From the NCBI RefSeq assembly GCF_947242115.1, contig NC_074715.1, forward strand, positions 30,329,827 through 30,393,826: a stretch of 64,000 bases of DNA, written 5' to 3'. The notes under the pieces were generated by a model. That model worked only from the letters and a program-made list of their open reading frames with translations. It made no database searches and had not been told where the DNA came from. The DNA is from Biomphalaria glabrata. Taxonomy: Eukaryota; Mollusca; Gastropoda; Planorbidae. The position numbers were made by a program, and so were the translations under genes. Below are positions 45,691 to 55,324 of this stretch, one piece after another (position 1 is the first letter of the stretch; each line of letters starts with the position of its first letter).

Positions 45691-47269
45691 AGAAATTTTT
45701 CCGCGGGGGAATCTCCCCCCCCCCCAAAACCCTCCCCGAAAAAAAATCCTGGCTACGCCCATGCACCCCCCCCCTCTTGTTTTCTCGTGGACTATCCGCA
45801 GAGTGATCTTTCCTTTACTCCTTACAACTCGTTTAAACTGTTCAGGGAAGAAGAGAATTATATATATAGATTGTTTTTTTTTAATCTAACATTCATTAGT
45901 TATTAAGATCAAAACAATTGCTCTATAAGTTGTAAAATGGAGGCAATGTCTTTTATTCGTAAGTATTTTTTAATGTCTTTTTTGTTATGAACCAGATGAA
46001 ACTGTTTTTTCTTTATCTTGTAATGTTTACATATTTATTTTACTCTTAATAATAAGCTACACAAGAATAAACTCGTTTCTTTACTACAATAACTATTATT
46101 TTATTTATTAAGATACCTAATATTAAGATAACTGGTATACAAAAGGAACTTAAAATATACATTAGAATAAGTTTGGATACATTAAAAGAGTTGATGAAAA
46201 CAAAAACATCTGTCCTATAAATCATTCCTAAAACTGGTCAACTTACGAGCGCATATGTCTTGAGGCGAGTATCTATCTACACAAACTCCCAGAAGTTCAC
46301 TAAAGCTGGTCGTAGCCGGGCAACTCATCAAATACGGAGTCCCAAACACGCAAAGAAAGAACTGCTGGCAATCTTCCGGATGGCCGTAGATGAAAAATGG
46401 TGGAACCGGATTTAGTTCTGAGGGCTGAGGGCATTTGTTGATCACGTTGGTTGGAAGAGCGGCTAAATGGGAAACAATCGACGTGACGAGGAACAGTGTT
46501 CCTTTTATGCTTGGTAAGATCACTGGAAAAAAAGAAATGTTGGTTCCATTATGTTAGACTTCACAATCACACACACACGCAAGTATTTTGAAGGCAACTC
46601 AGTAGCTGTTACTACGGCACCAAATCTGACTATAAAACTAATGTAACAATATATTTGTGTAGGAGAAGGAGTTGCGTCAATGGACGTTCAGATTCTAACA
46701 ACAAAATTAATTCAAAAACTTTTTACGGTTGAATTGTGTTTGTGCATGTTCCAAGCCGGGATCAGAAAGAAGAAGGGTTTGTCGTGGGTCTATCGACGCC
46801 ACCCGGTAAAACTTTAATTGTTATGCAAACTGCGAAAATCTTCGAAAATAAAGATAATTTCATACATGTTGCGATAGCGGCCAATTCGAGATGACGGCGT
46901 TAGACCAAATTTGATAGGCAATCCAGCGCCCGATTTATGTCAAAGCCTTCAACGGAAAGAAACCAACCTTAGCTGACACATGGAAGGAAATGCATCAGTG
47001 CCGGCAAAGCGGCTAACTGACACGACTTACGAAAGAATTTGATCATGGCGCCGTACTTTCATTGAGGATCTCAAGGCAGTGGACCCCAGTTGGAATGAAG
47101 CTAAGAACATGGCTTGAGAACGATTGATAAAGAGACAGTGTGCCATCCAATTGGAGGATCTAAGTCCAAACAACTCCAAGTAAATAAAACTAATACTAAT
47201 AAGTATATAGCCTAGAAGGCTCTATGTAACGTTCTCTTGTAAAAAATCTTTGTTTTCTATCTACTTACT
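39670..47269 (-). CDS. CBM14 copy 3: secreted four-module chitin-binding-type protein (303 aa)
   Basis: Minus-strand exons: 47269 (last base A of the leader exon), 46522-46247, 40963-40742, 40494-40397 and 39984-39670; the 912 bases give 303 residues. The start codon is split: A from exon 1, TG from exon 2, across a GTAAGT/TTTTCCAG intron. Signal peptide MILPSIKGTLFLVTSIVSHL is followed by module 1 (Cys 31, 52, 58, 68, 81, 91), module 2 (CHRFYNC, ECPYPQYFD), module 3 across exons 4-5 (PSCQGLTDGIY, LWTTFYLTC, KKC) and module 4 (TCVSKLPGTY, VYYSCPGPQVAYCPEG). It shares exon phases with copy 2. The 5.3-kb intron between modules 1 and 2 is stuffed with transposons. A TATA box lies at 47341-47347 and AATAAA signals follow the stop. 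Chitin as ligand is inferred from the family. Confidence 0.85.
40042..40360 (+). repeat. Purine-rich tract in the last intron of copy 3
   Basis: GAGAGA, GGGGAACAAGA and GAAAGAG units run for about 320 bases on the plus strand; the gene's coding strand is therefore pyrimidine-rich. Units of about 22 bases (GAGGGAATGAAGGGGAACAA) are partly tandem. Confidence 0.85.
40397..40494 (-). CDS. Copy 3 exon 4: start of module 3
   Basis: 98 bases between CTTGTTCAG and GTAAGT. It completes Cys 167 and reads EYSKAYECTDVEHCEDCQAV then FPSCQGLTDGIY, the same cysteine layout as copies 1 and 2. Confidence 0.85.
40742..40963 (-). CDS. Copy 3 exon 3: module 2
   Basis: 222 bases between TTCATTACAG and GTAAGT. 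It reads ENAVRECSRGASLLAHPQLC then HRFYNC, ECPYPQYFD, KVC and VSC, and ends in phase 1 inside the next cysteine codon. A (CT)n run follows in the intron (40690-40716). Confidence 0.85.
41540..41860 (+). repeat. Repeat shared with the interior of the hAT copies
   Basis: AACCAGTGAGCTGCGG, GGAGGGGCTCGTTAGCC, CATGGGAAAGGCTTCG and GATGAGGCGGTGACC-like text parallels 42900-43140 inside hAT B and the inverse parts of hAT A and C. Either it is a fragment of that hAT or a separate repeat that the hAT captured. Confidence 0.5.
42022..42300 (-). mobile_element. Truncated hAT-like element
   Basis: One end is CAGGGCTAACCTTAGGCC; the rest matches 12970-13438 inverted (GGAGGTCCTGGAAATCTCC, AATATACGAAAAAGTCCTGG). 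The second end was not found. Confidence 0.6.
42388..43896 (-). mobile_element. hAT element B, decayed
   Basis: Ends CAGTGGTTCCCAAACTTT and CACTTTGGGAATCACTG are inverted. The 8 bases CTCTAGAG are repeated exactly at 42380-42387 and 43897-43904. The interior is inverted relative to hAT A, with transposase traces decayed. It lies within repeat R and within the long intron of copy 3. Confidence 0.85.
43905..44041 (-). repeat. Repeat R, middle segment
   Basis: TACAGAGTAGATTACTCCCC and a C-run match 12862-12960 inverted. Repeat R is split here by two transposons: hAT B to its left and the 44042 element to its right. Confidence 0.6.
44042..45763. mobile_element. CATGGGCGTAGCC terminal-repeat element, 1.7 kb
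   Basis: Ends CATGGGCGTAGCCAGG and CCTGGCTACGCCCATG are perfect inverts. Both flanks read CACCCCC, 7 bases, but C-runs blur the limit. Inside are GTTTTGAGTTTAAA..CCCCCTACCAG units (44210-44410), four terminal-like modules (TATGAGCGTAGCC, 44564, 44689, 44864, 45020) and a doubled GGCGGCGGGGCTTCG block (45440-45595). No protein is encoded. Confidence 0.75.
45764..45840 (-). repeat. Repeat R, last segment
   Basis: CCCCCTCTTGTTTTCTCGTG and AGAGTGATCTTTCCTTTACT correspond to 12715-12735 and 12790-12810 inverted. Confidence 0.55.
46247..46522 (-). CDS. Copy 3 exon 2: signal peptide and module 1
   Basis: It begins TG ATC TTA after TTCTTTTTTTCCAG and needs the A of the leader exon to form ATG. No other in-frame ATG opens the exon. 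Module 1 has CPQPSELNPV, HPEDCQQFFLC, SCPATTSF, VC and DIC. It ends in phase 1 at GTAAGT. Confidence 0.85.
46880..47190 (+). mobile_element. LINE ORF fragment in intron 1 of copy 3
   Basis: Broken plus-strand frames read WRRTFIEDLKAVDPSWNEAK, the end of a LINE ORF2 in which a W-R-R-x-x-x-x-DL motif is followed by SW..A. It is 5'-truncated and decayed. Family not determined. Confidence 0.5.
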
Positions 47270-47347
47270 TGTATTGTGCTGTAACCAGTTCAATGTCCGC
47301 TATTGGATACCCTGTACTGAGATGTTCATAATCAACTTTCTTTTATA
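47263..47347 (-). promoter_or_regulatory. Promoter and leader exon of copy 3
   Basis: On the minus strand TATAAAA (47347-47341) implies a start near 47312. The leader runs to CAGCACAATACAA at 47269, then GTAAGT. An ATG at 47329-47327 lies too close to the TATA box to be transcribed. Confidence 0.65.
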
Positions 47348-47349
47348 CG

Positions 47350-48500
47350 GTAGTTTTCACCTACGCAAGAATCCGCAGTTTTACGCATCGGTGATTTGAC
47401 CTTGTGCAATTCTACAGGATTCAGATCAGTGATCCTAACGTCCGGGTCAATTAAGTCATTTTCTTTTTGTGTAAAATTTTATTTCTATCAGGTACACTAA
47501 AATTCACAGTCTAATAATGTCAGTTTAATTTAAAATAAGAAATGAAAAATGCAAAAGAAATATAAGAAAAAATGTACTTCCGGCCCAATTTACTAATTCT
47601 AGTTTAAAACCAAAGATACGAAACGCATTCACGCAACAAAGCCCTATTTCAAATTCCTTAACTTTCCAAGATATTTATCTAAATACCGATCCAGTAAAAT
47701 AACAATAAAAAATGTTGACCCCGGAAATGATAATTCGACATAATATTGCCACCGTTTTTAACTAATGCCCTTTAAGCGTACAATCATTTTTCATACTTTA
47801 TTCATAGAGGTAAAGCGTCTATAATTGGTCACTATTTGGTTGTACAATAAAGATTTCTAAATTGCATCACGAAATGTAAAATCACTATATATTATTTTTT
47901 TAGTTATTAAGAATACATTTCCATAGTAGCCTTGAAATAACTTTGTAAACCAAAGATTAATGCTATTTTGTTTTTTAAAAAAGGTGTAACCAATAATAGT
48001 AGTTCCGCTTTGAAACAAAAGTCCAAAAGGTTGGGCACTTTACAGGATATACACTGGCTGAACAGAGGATATCGTTGTAGTCAAGGCCACGTGCTTAGAG
48101 AGCGCTTTTAAATAGAAGGACAGAGATATTTGCTGAAACATTGCCCTGGGTGGTCAGGAAAGAAAAATACAAAATGCTTGTCATTTTTGTTGTTTACATT
48201 TATGGACATTTGGAGACTATCAGCTCTAGGTCATCTACATGAGTCTACATCATAGAGAGAGAGGAAGTAGTTGAAATACCTGCCGAGATTGACTAATTCG
48301 ATGACCTATTCTTAGTTTTGGCTGTAGCTTTTCTAGAAGTCAACTTGTAAGATCTAGATTTGTGTTTCAAGTTGTTTGTTTTTTTCGTAAACTGTTGTTT
48401 TTACAAATCAACTCACTCTGTCAGTCTGTTGGTCTGTGTGGTAAAGAGTTTGTACACACACAAAATATCTAACTTTTTAATATTCTCATATATATATATA
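47350..48500. other. Intergenic, nothing recognised
   Basis: Upstream of copy 3. A trace of family F (CAACTCACTCTGTCAGTCTG) is at 48408-48427. Confidence 0.45.
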
Positions 48501-48501
48501 T

Positions 48502-48845
48502 CTGGGGCGGACTGAATGTCAAAATCGGCCCAGGCATTTCTATACAGTACAGTACATAAATTGTATATTATACGATGGGCCTCAATTATAGGCCTATCTG
48601 TTCTCAAAATCATAATGTTATTTTTTATAATGAATCGATAACTGTATGCATGTTCTATATCTTTATAAGAAATATAGGCCTTATGTTGCTTTTTAAAATA
48701 TATGTATATAGGCCCTAAAAGGATGAAGGCTACTAATAGCACTGTCTACGGATGTAGTCTATTACATTTTTTTAAATGTGTTAGATTAAATTATTATTAC
48801 ACTATAGTCTGTAAAAGATGTTTTTAATATGAAGCTCATTCGACG

Positions 48846-48898
<53 letters not shown>

Positions 48899-48977
48899 AT
48901 ATTATAAAACCTTTAATAATATAATACGTGCCATAGTGGCATTCATAAGGCCTTTTAGGCCCATTTGAGTACCGACC

Positions 48978-48980
<3 letters not shown>
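48502..48980. mobile_element. hAT-like element inserted in a TA tract
   Basis: Ends CTGGGGCGGACTGA and GTACCGACCCTG are imperfect inverts. TA repeats flank both sides, so the target duplication cannot be read. A (TA)n run (48848-48893) lies inside. Confidence 0.55.

Positions 48981-49025
<45 letters not shown>
48981..49025. repeat. (TA)n microsatellite
   Basis: A pure TA tract between two transposon ends. Confidence 0.95.
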
Positions 49026-49028
<3 letters not shown>

Positions 49029-49887
49029 GGGCGTAGCCAGGATGTTTTTTTTCGGGGCGGGGTGGGATATGTGTGTATATATATATATGTGTGTGTGTAC
49101 ATAATAAATCTTTATTACATTCTGACCCTTCATTCTTTCGGAAGACGTTTATTGTGCCCTAGAATATGTTCTTCCTGGAGTTAGTGGGAAAATTGTAGAC
49201 TCCATGCCCCTTCTCGGCAAGGGGGTCTGGGGGAGCGCTGACTTAGACCCTCCCGCGCCGTTCGGCGCATTTGGCGGCAAGCTGTTTCCACAAAAATCTG
49301 TCACTGGCAATGTCTGAAGCTTCTTCCCACCTGCTCTGAGGACCTCCATGAAAGTGTGGCGCTACATTGTACAAGGATGTCATCGCAACTCTTATTATTC
49401 GTTATTCATTTTGTCGGAGAACATGTCCCGCAAACTTCATGCGACACTGTCACAACCTTACTAAGGGGTCTTAGTACTCCCAGTTCGGCATAGGATTTCC
49501 TTCATTGAGACCTGATCTCTGTAACTGACTCTTAAAATCCATCTTAGTCATCTTTGTTGAGCCACATTCACTGCACTTTATAAATGAAGCCCAGCCACTG
49601 GTAGAAATGTGTAACCTCTCTTGACTACGCTCTTAGATTTAGGTGACTGTATTTTGCTTAAGATTTAATATAGAAAAGGGAAGTTTTATCGTCAAAATCA
49701 TCTGTTGGGGGGTTTTAAACTAAAAAATCTTGGCTGTGCTGGGGCAAGTGATGGTTTAGTATTAAAATCTCACCTTAAATAAACGAAAATAAAGCAAAAA
49801 AAATCAGTCATTAAATTCCTACCCCGATTTCATTTCAGGGGGGGGGTGAACCCCAACCCCCCCCCCCCCCCGCCGGCTACGCCCATG
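49026..49887. mobile_element. CATGGGCGTAGCC element, 0.86 kb
   Basis: Ends CATGGGCGTAGCCAGG and GCCGGCTACGCCCATG are inverted; flanks TATATATA and TATAAATA match at 7 of 8. The interior (CCGTTCGGCGCATTTGGCGG, GCAAGCTGTTTCC) matches 45100-45660 in opposite orientation. Confidence 0.75.
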
Positions 49888-49889
49888 TA

Positions 49890-51060
49890 TAAATATAAAG
49901 AGAGAGAGAGAGAGAGAGAGATCTTTTATTTTAAGGGTTAGAAGTTATTGTTTTTTATTCATGTTCTATAAATCCTACTAAGGTAGACCTTACCCGTTTT
50001 TTTTTATACCAGTGTCAGTCGTTTCGGTTTGAAACTACTGATTTTTTTTATGGTTGGCCAAACTTTTAAAATTTACTAAAGTATCATTAAGGTTTATTAT
50101 ATTTTGTTATAAAAAAGGCCATTATGTCGGCTGTCTGAAAAAAACGATCCCTCAATTTCTAGAGTCAATTTGATTTGTTTGAGGTAATGTAAAATCCTGT
50201 AACATATCGTGTTTCAACGTGAGAATAGCTTCCTACTCTCTTTAAACGCTTATCGTTTTAATCATCAAACAGATAGATTTAGATAGAACACGGACGTCAA
50301 GATATTTTCTTCAAACCCAACCTACACACCCAACCCTAATGACTCAGATATTCAGTTAAGCATGAACTGTTTTAATATGTCTATTTTTAAGATGGAATTC
50401 TCCGTCCGCAATCTTTTAGCATACAGAGCAGACTTTGTGTTCAATTGAACTCCAAACATATACTGTAATAATGTTCATATTTATATCGTAACCAACTGCT
50501 GAAGCCTTCCTGGCTGTCAATAATTTTAAATTTATTGTACACCCAATACACTGAGTAAGACTTTTGTTCTACAAAACAACAGCAACTATAGTTACTATAT
50601 AAAGTTGGTCAGAGGCTTTTCCTTTAAATTCAGACATTGAACAAAATTGACCTCACACTAGTTGTGCAAATTTTTTGACGTCAAATTTTTCTTTTCTCAT
50701 GAACCACGCAAATGACGCACAAATTTATCAATTATTATTCGCCTCACCGCAAAATGAAGAGTTCTGCGTTAGGGACTGTGTTCCCGATGTTCCAGAATCC
50801 TGGCCGCTGTTATCCCCTGCATCCCCCCTCTATGAGGTTTTGGACTAAAACGTAACAATCTCTGAAAGAGAGAACGCCCGAAACAGAGAACAAAATAAAA
50901 ACCCAGAATAAAGAACGTCCGAAACTTAGAAAACAAAATTAAAAAGTCAGAATAAAGCGACAAATTTTAGTTTCAAAATATTTCAATGTAATGTAAAACT
51001 TCACATTTTCTAAAATGGCACACACTATGTAAATATACTTAATGAAGCTAGAAGAGAGAT
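49890..51060. other. No gene seen
   Basis: Contains a (GA)n run (49901-49921) and, at 50775-50905, a degenerate SINE tail related to 31887-32045. Otherwise unassigned. Confidence 0.45.
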
Positions 51061-51064
51061 AGGT

Positions 51065-51274
51065 CAGTGGCGTAGCTAGGCATTTGGGGGGCCCGGGGGG
51101 CTTGACTTCTTTAGGTTCCCCTAGATTTTGACTTTCGACATCATGATATGAGATAATAGCGTAATATTTAATGTAAAAACAAAATTCCGGGTACTCATTT
51201 AAGGACCCCCTCAAGTGGAGGCCCACGGGGATTTTCAAATTCGGGCTTCCTCCCCCACCCTAGCTACTCCACTG
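51065..51274. mobile_element. hAT-like MITE, CAGTGGCGTAGC family
   Basis: Ends CAGTGGCGTAGCTAGGC and CCTAGCTACTCCACTG are inverted. At 210 bp it is a short relative of 27938-30417 and 33068-35040. The target duplication is not clear. Confidence 0.7.
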
Positions 51275-51279
51275 CACAT

Positions 51280-52530
51280 CCTCAAACTTAGTTATTCCAG
51301 CTGAAAATATTGAATGAATATCTTAGCACATTAAGTCATCAAAGACTAGACTAAGCAAAACATTTTTTACATTGCTTCTATTTAAGTCAGATCTTCATAG
51401 AGGAACCTAGGTGGACTCAAAAACCTGAGTGGGTAGAACCTGGACACGGATCTCGAAAACGGCTCTAACGATTTTCCTAAAAATTTGACGGTTGATGTAT
51501 ATCGCTAAGAAAAGAATTACTATCTAGATCCAATATTGGTTTCGAAAGGACCATCGCGTTCTTCTTCTTGGTCAGGTAGAGTTGACCCTCGGCTCTTTCA
51601 CTTGTTACTACAAATACGGTAAGCTTTAGGAGTGTAATGTACTATACTAGTTCTTATCTAAAACCTATTTGTATTGTAAAGTGTGGCTGTTTTAAATCAC
51701 AATAACATTGAAACGGATTATAAAACATTCTTAGTTTGACTGCGAATTAACGATTATTAAACTATGCTTGAAGGATCGATGTCGATATTTACCAACAAGA
51801 AACAAGATCTAGAACTAGATCTAGACTAGATCTAGAATCTTGATATGAAATATTGATCTAGACTAGAATTCGTATGACTTTACAGGTTTAATCTTACAAT
51901 AACTAGACCTAGGCCAATGTTATGATCAGGAATAGTAGGCCTTTTGGTACTGGGTATGGTGTAGTGTACTATGCCTATGCTGTTCGTATTCGATTCACTT
52001 CTTAATGTGTTGCTACTGTTTACATAATAAATAAATCTGCACCCGTAAGCTGTCAGAAGATAAGCTATTCCCGTAATAATTAAAATTTTGTTCAAATTAT
52101 TAATACATTTATATAATATATATATGTATATTATAAATATCTAGATGTGGGCTCTATTTAGTCATATTTAGACTGTATAATGAGGATATGTCAAAACTGC
52201 GCGCTATAAAAATAGCTCTTTTTTTTTAACTTACAACTAAAACGAAGTTCGTATCGAAATTCTTTTTAAAAAATAACATTTCAATCAGTTTTTCACTCCA
52301 TGAGTTAGACGATAAATGGAATATATATTTTATAATAATACATTGATACTTTTTCCATTGTGACCTTAGATGCAATTTTTTTTGTACCAATGCGCGAATC
52401 TATGAATGAAGCTTGAGTTATTAATGAAGAAGTCTGTAACCTTTTTTAAAAAAACTTACTTCCCCTGAAGTTTTTCATTAAAAATTGGTGTATTTTTATT
52501 TTTTAAAATCTGCCTTCCATAGATAATTTT
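51280..52530. other. No gene seen
   Basis: An inverted copy of the 4240-4600 repeat lies at 51400-51560 and a CTAGATCTAGA cluster at 51805-51865. Confidence 0.45.
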
Positions 52531-52539
52531 CAAAATTAA

Positions 52540-52722
52540 ATGGTTCACTTTCGGAAAAGAAAAAAGTAGCCGTTGCATCAGAACTTTAAATTATCTAAAA
52601 TATCATGATGTCTGATTTTCATTTTCTCTTCTAGTTTCTGAGATCTAAACGGGACGGACGGACAGACAGACCACACAAAACTTATAGCGTTTATTCCTCT
52701 ATCGGGGGCCGCTAAAAAAGTC
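52540..52722 (-). repeat. Family G element
   Basis: TAGCCGTTGCATCAGAAC, TGAGATCTAAACGGGACGG and ATCGGGGGCCGCTAAAAAA form the inverted family G text. Confidence 0.7.
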
Positions 52723-52833
52723 ATAATCAGGTAAGAATTATTAGGAAATACTTCATCTAAAAAACCTTTGCCTTCTAAAAAGCAGAGACATGTCTTGGAA
52801 AGGTGCTTTTAATTAGATATGCAGGTGTTAAAT

Positions 52834-54129
52834 CAGTGATTCCCAAAGTGGTCTATATAGATCCCAAGGGGTCTACGTAGACTTCCAAGGGGTCTGCGAA
52901 AGTGAAAAAGTAAATTGGGGGTCTATGAGATGTCCATGGGGGTCTATGACTTTAATGTTCACACCCCATTGATGTAACTATTTCATACACTTATAAATGA
53001 TTTGTACCTTAGTTATAAATATCTATATCGTTGTTCAAAAGTAAAATAGTTGTATTTAATTTAAATACTTATTTAAATAGTTAATTGTGTCTACATGTAA
53101 CCAAGGCTCAACAAAAAGAAATCTTGATTTTAAAGCTTTGATTATTTATTTCCTTGTTAAATAAGCAATTGTCTATAATAAGAGCCTTTTTATGACCATA
53201 TGAAACCAATTACACTCGAGGATTATTTGAGACGATGCCACCCTGATAAAAAGAGAAAAGTGAGAAAAAAGTTCAGAATAAACTCACAAAATCTTTCTTC
53301 AACATCATATACAAAAGATGGTGGTTTGTGAGCGTTTTACAAGATCTCTTTACCTATAGCCGAATAAGGAAAACACTATAGATAAAACATTGATTTTACC
53401 AGCCCTTGAAGTAGTTTTAAAAACTGTTTTTCACAAACCTTCATCTGATATTATGAAACGAATTTCTTTTAGTAACACTACAGTTCAAGGAGCAATAAAG
53501 CTGCAAACTGCCTAATGGTCTTCAGCTCCATATTTTTCCCCAGGGCTGACCCACGAAACCTTTCCCATGTTTGGGTATATAGCTGCAAAGCAGCAGAGGT
53601 TTGATTTATATTTTCCTTCGGCTAGGCGGGCTGCAAGCCAAGGCTAATGAGTCCCTCCTGCCCGAAGCTTACTGGTTTAGGCGCCAATAACTCACCTTTG
53701 CCCCTTCTCCTGTTAGTGAAAACAGCTCCGCAGGGCCAATATTTGAGTCAAACGTGAAAGATCAAGAAATTCACGAGAAACTCTTTGCGAAAACTTTTAC
53801 AATAATACATAAGGCAAATTAATGAATTAATATTTAATGTTTGAAGGATGATGAACATAAAAAAAAACATTTCCAATGTGCAATACATATTAATTGTTAT
53901 TTTAATAGGTTTAAATTTGAATTATATCTGTAAAAAAAGATAGATCTCTCTAGCTTATGATGTAGCTTTACATTACTTTTTCACTCTTCGACTCACTACA
54001 GTTAGAAATTAGTTTAAAAAAATTAGTTTGTGAATGTGCAAAAATGCAATATAAGTTAAGCAGGGGGTCTACCGAAAATCAGAAAACATGGCAAGGGGTC
54101 TACGAGACAAATAAGTTTGGGAACCACTG
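52834..54129 (+). mobile_element. hAT element C, decayed
   Basis: Ends CAGTGATTCCCAAAGTGG and GTTTGGGAACCACTG are inverted. The flanks TGTTAAAT (52826-52833) and TGTTAGAT (54130-54137) match at 7 of 8. It runs parallel to hAT A, without the LINE, and keeps the trace RISFSNTTVQG near 53470. Confidence 0.85.
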
Positions 54130-54234
54130 TGTTAGATGATTTTAATCTTAGCTGTGAAATGTAAAACTTGAGACATGGCTTGTCCATACAGCAGCCACCT
54201 GTAGAGCAGGGAAAGATAGTGCGGATAGAGACTG

Positions 54235-54237
<3 letters not shown>

Positions 54238-54266
<29 letters not shown>
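54238..54266. repeat. (GA)n microsatellite
   Basis: About 14 GA units. Confidence 0.9.
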
Positions 54267-54270
<4 letters not shown>

Positions 54271-54509
54271 TATAGACTAAATAAAGTATAATAGAACAAT
54301 AATTTGTGAAGTTTTTACAAAACGAAATAGCTTATACAATTAATATTTTGACTTTTACATTTTTTGTGTTAATAGTTTACGGAAGTGCAGTACTGCTTAT
54401 TCTATTTCATACTTGACATCTTCCCGTAAATAAATTGAAACAAACGTGACATAAACATAACAAAATATCACCATGGATGTCTAGACCTAATTTCATTATA
54501 GATGATATG

Positions 54510-55320
54510 CTTGCTTATCTAAGAGGAAGAACTCCGCACTTACAGCTATATCTCTCAATAAAGGAGACGTTATTCCCCTTATTCGATATCAAACAAAATA
54601 ATTAATTATCAATAATTAATTGACTAATTGGTTGTTTTTTTTTAAATTGATTCATGTTTTGTTAGGTAGAATAAATAATTGTTTAAAGCTTCAACTTGAT
54701 CCGAGAATGGGTGTGGGAGAAATAACATGTTCAGTTATCTAAGGGGACGAAACCATAATATTTAGCCGCATCTATGAATACTAAAGGTTTAATTTTCCAT
54801 TTATTATCAAGCAGAATAGCAAAGTACTAGTAATTAATTGACTTATAGGTTATTTTCAATACGCATGTATGTCTGTATGCCAATGAATAATTATGTAAAG
54901 TGTCAATTTGGTCCTAGAATGGGTGTGGGAGAAATAACGTGTACAAACTTTTTATTAAACAGACACAGTGAGTTGATATGAGCTTTTCAAAAAGTTATTC
55001 GAGATTTAATACAAACACGGGATCTTCAGTCTCCAAATGGAAGGCCGACGTGTTAGTTGTAGAGATATAGTCTACAATTTTTTTATCGAACGATCTTATT
55101 CTCTAAAACAAACGTATCACCCCTAAGTTTAGTACATTTCTATATAAAAGTTAATTCAATACGATTACGTGATTAGCTAATTGGTTAAATTTCTGTATTC
55201 GCATGTCGTCATCGACTAATAATGAATAATAATTCAAAGTTTCAACTTGATCCGAGAATGGGAAGTGGAAGCTATAACGTGTACCACCCAGACAGACAGA
55301 CAGAGTGGATCTAAACTGTG
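54510..55320 (+). repeat. Family F cluster, three modules
   Basis: Three copies of the TTGATCCGAGAATGGG-type module (near 54689, 54905 and 55247), the last two followed by ACAGACACAGTGAG or GACAGACAGACAGAG. AAACTCCGCACTTA-type text precedes the first. Confidence 0.65.
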
Positions 55321-55324
55321 TACA

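Noticed and set aside
48413-48742. 109-codon minus-strand frame
   Set aside because: It crosses the end of the hAT-like element at 48502 and a TA tract.
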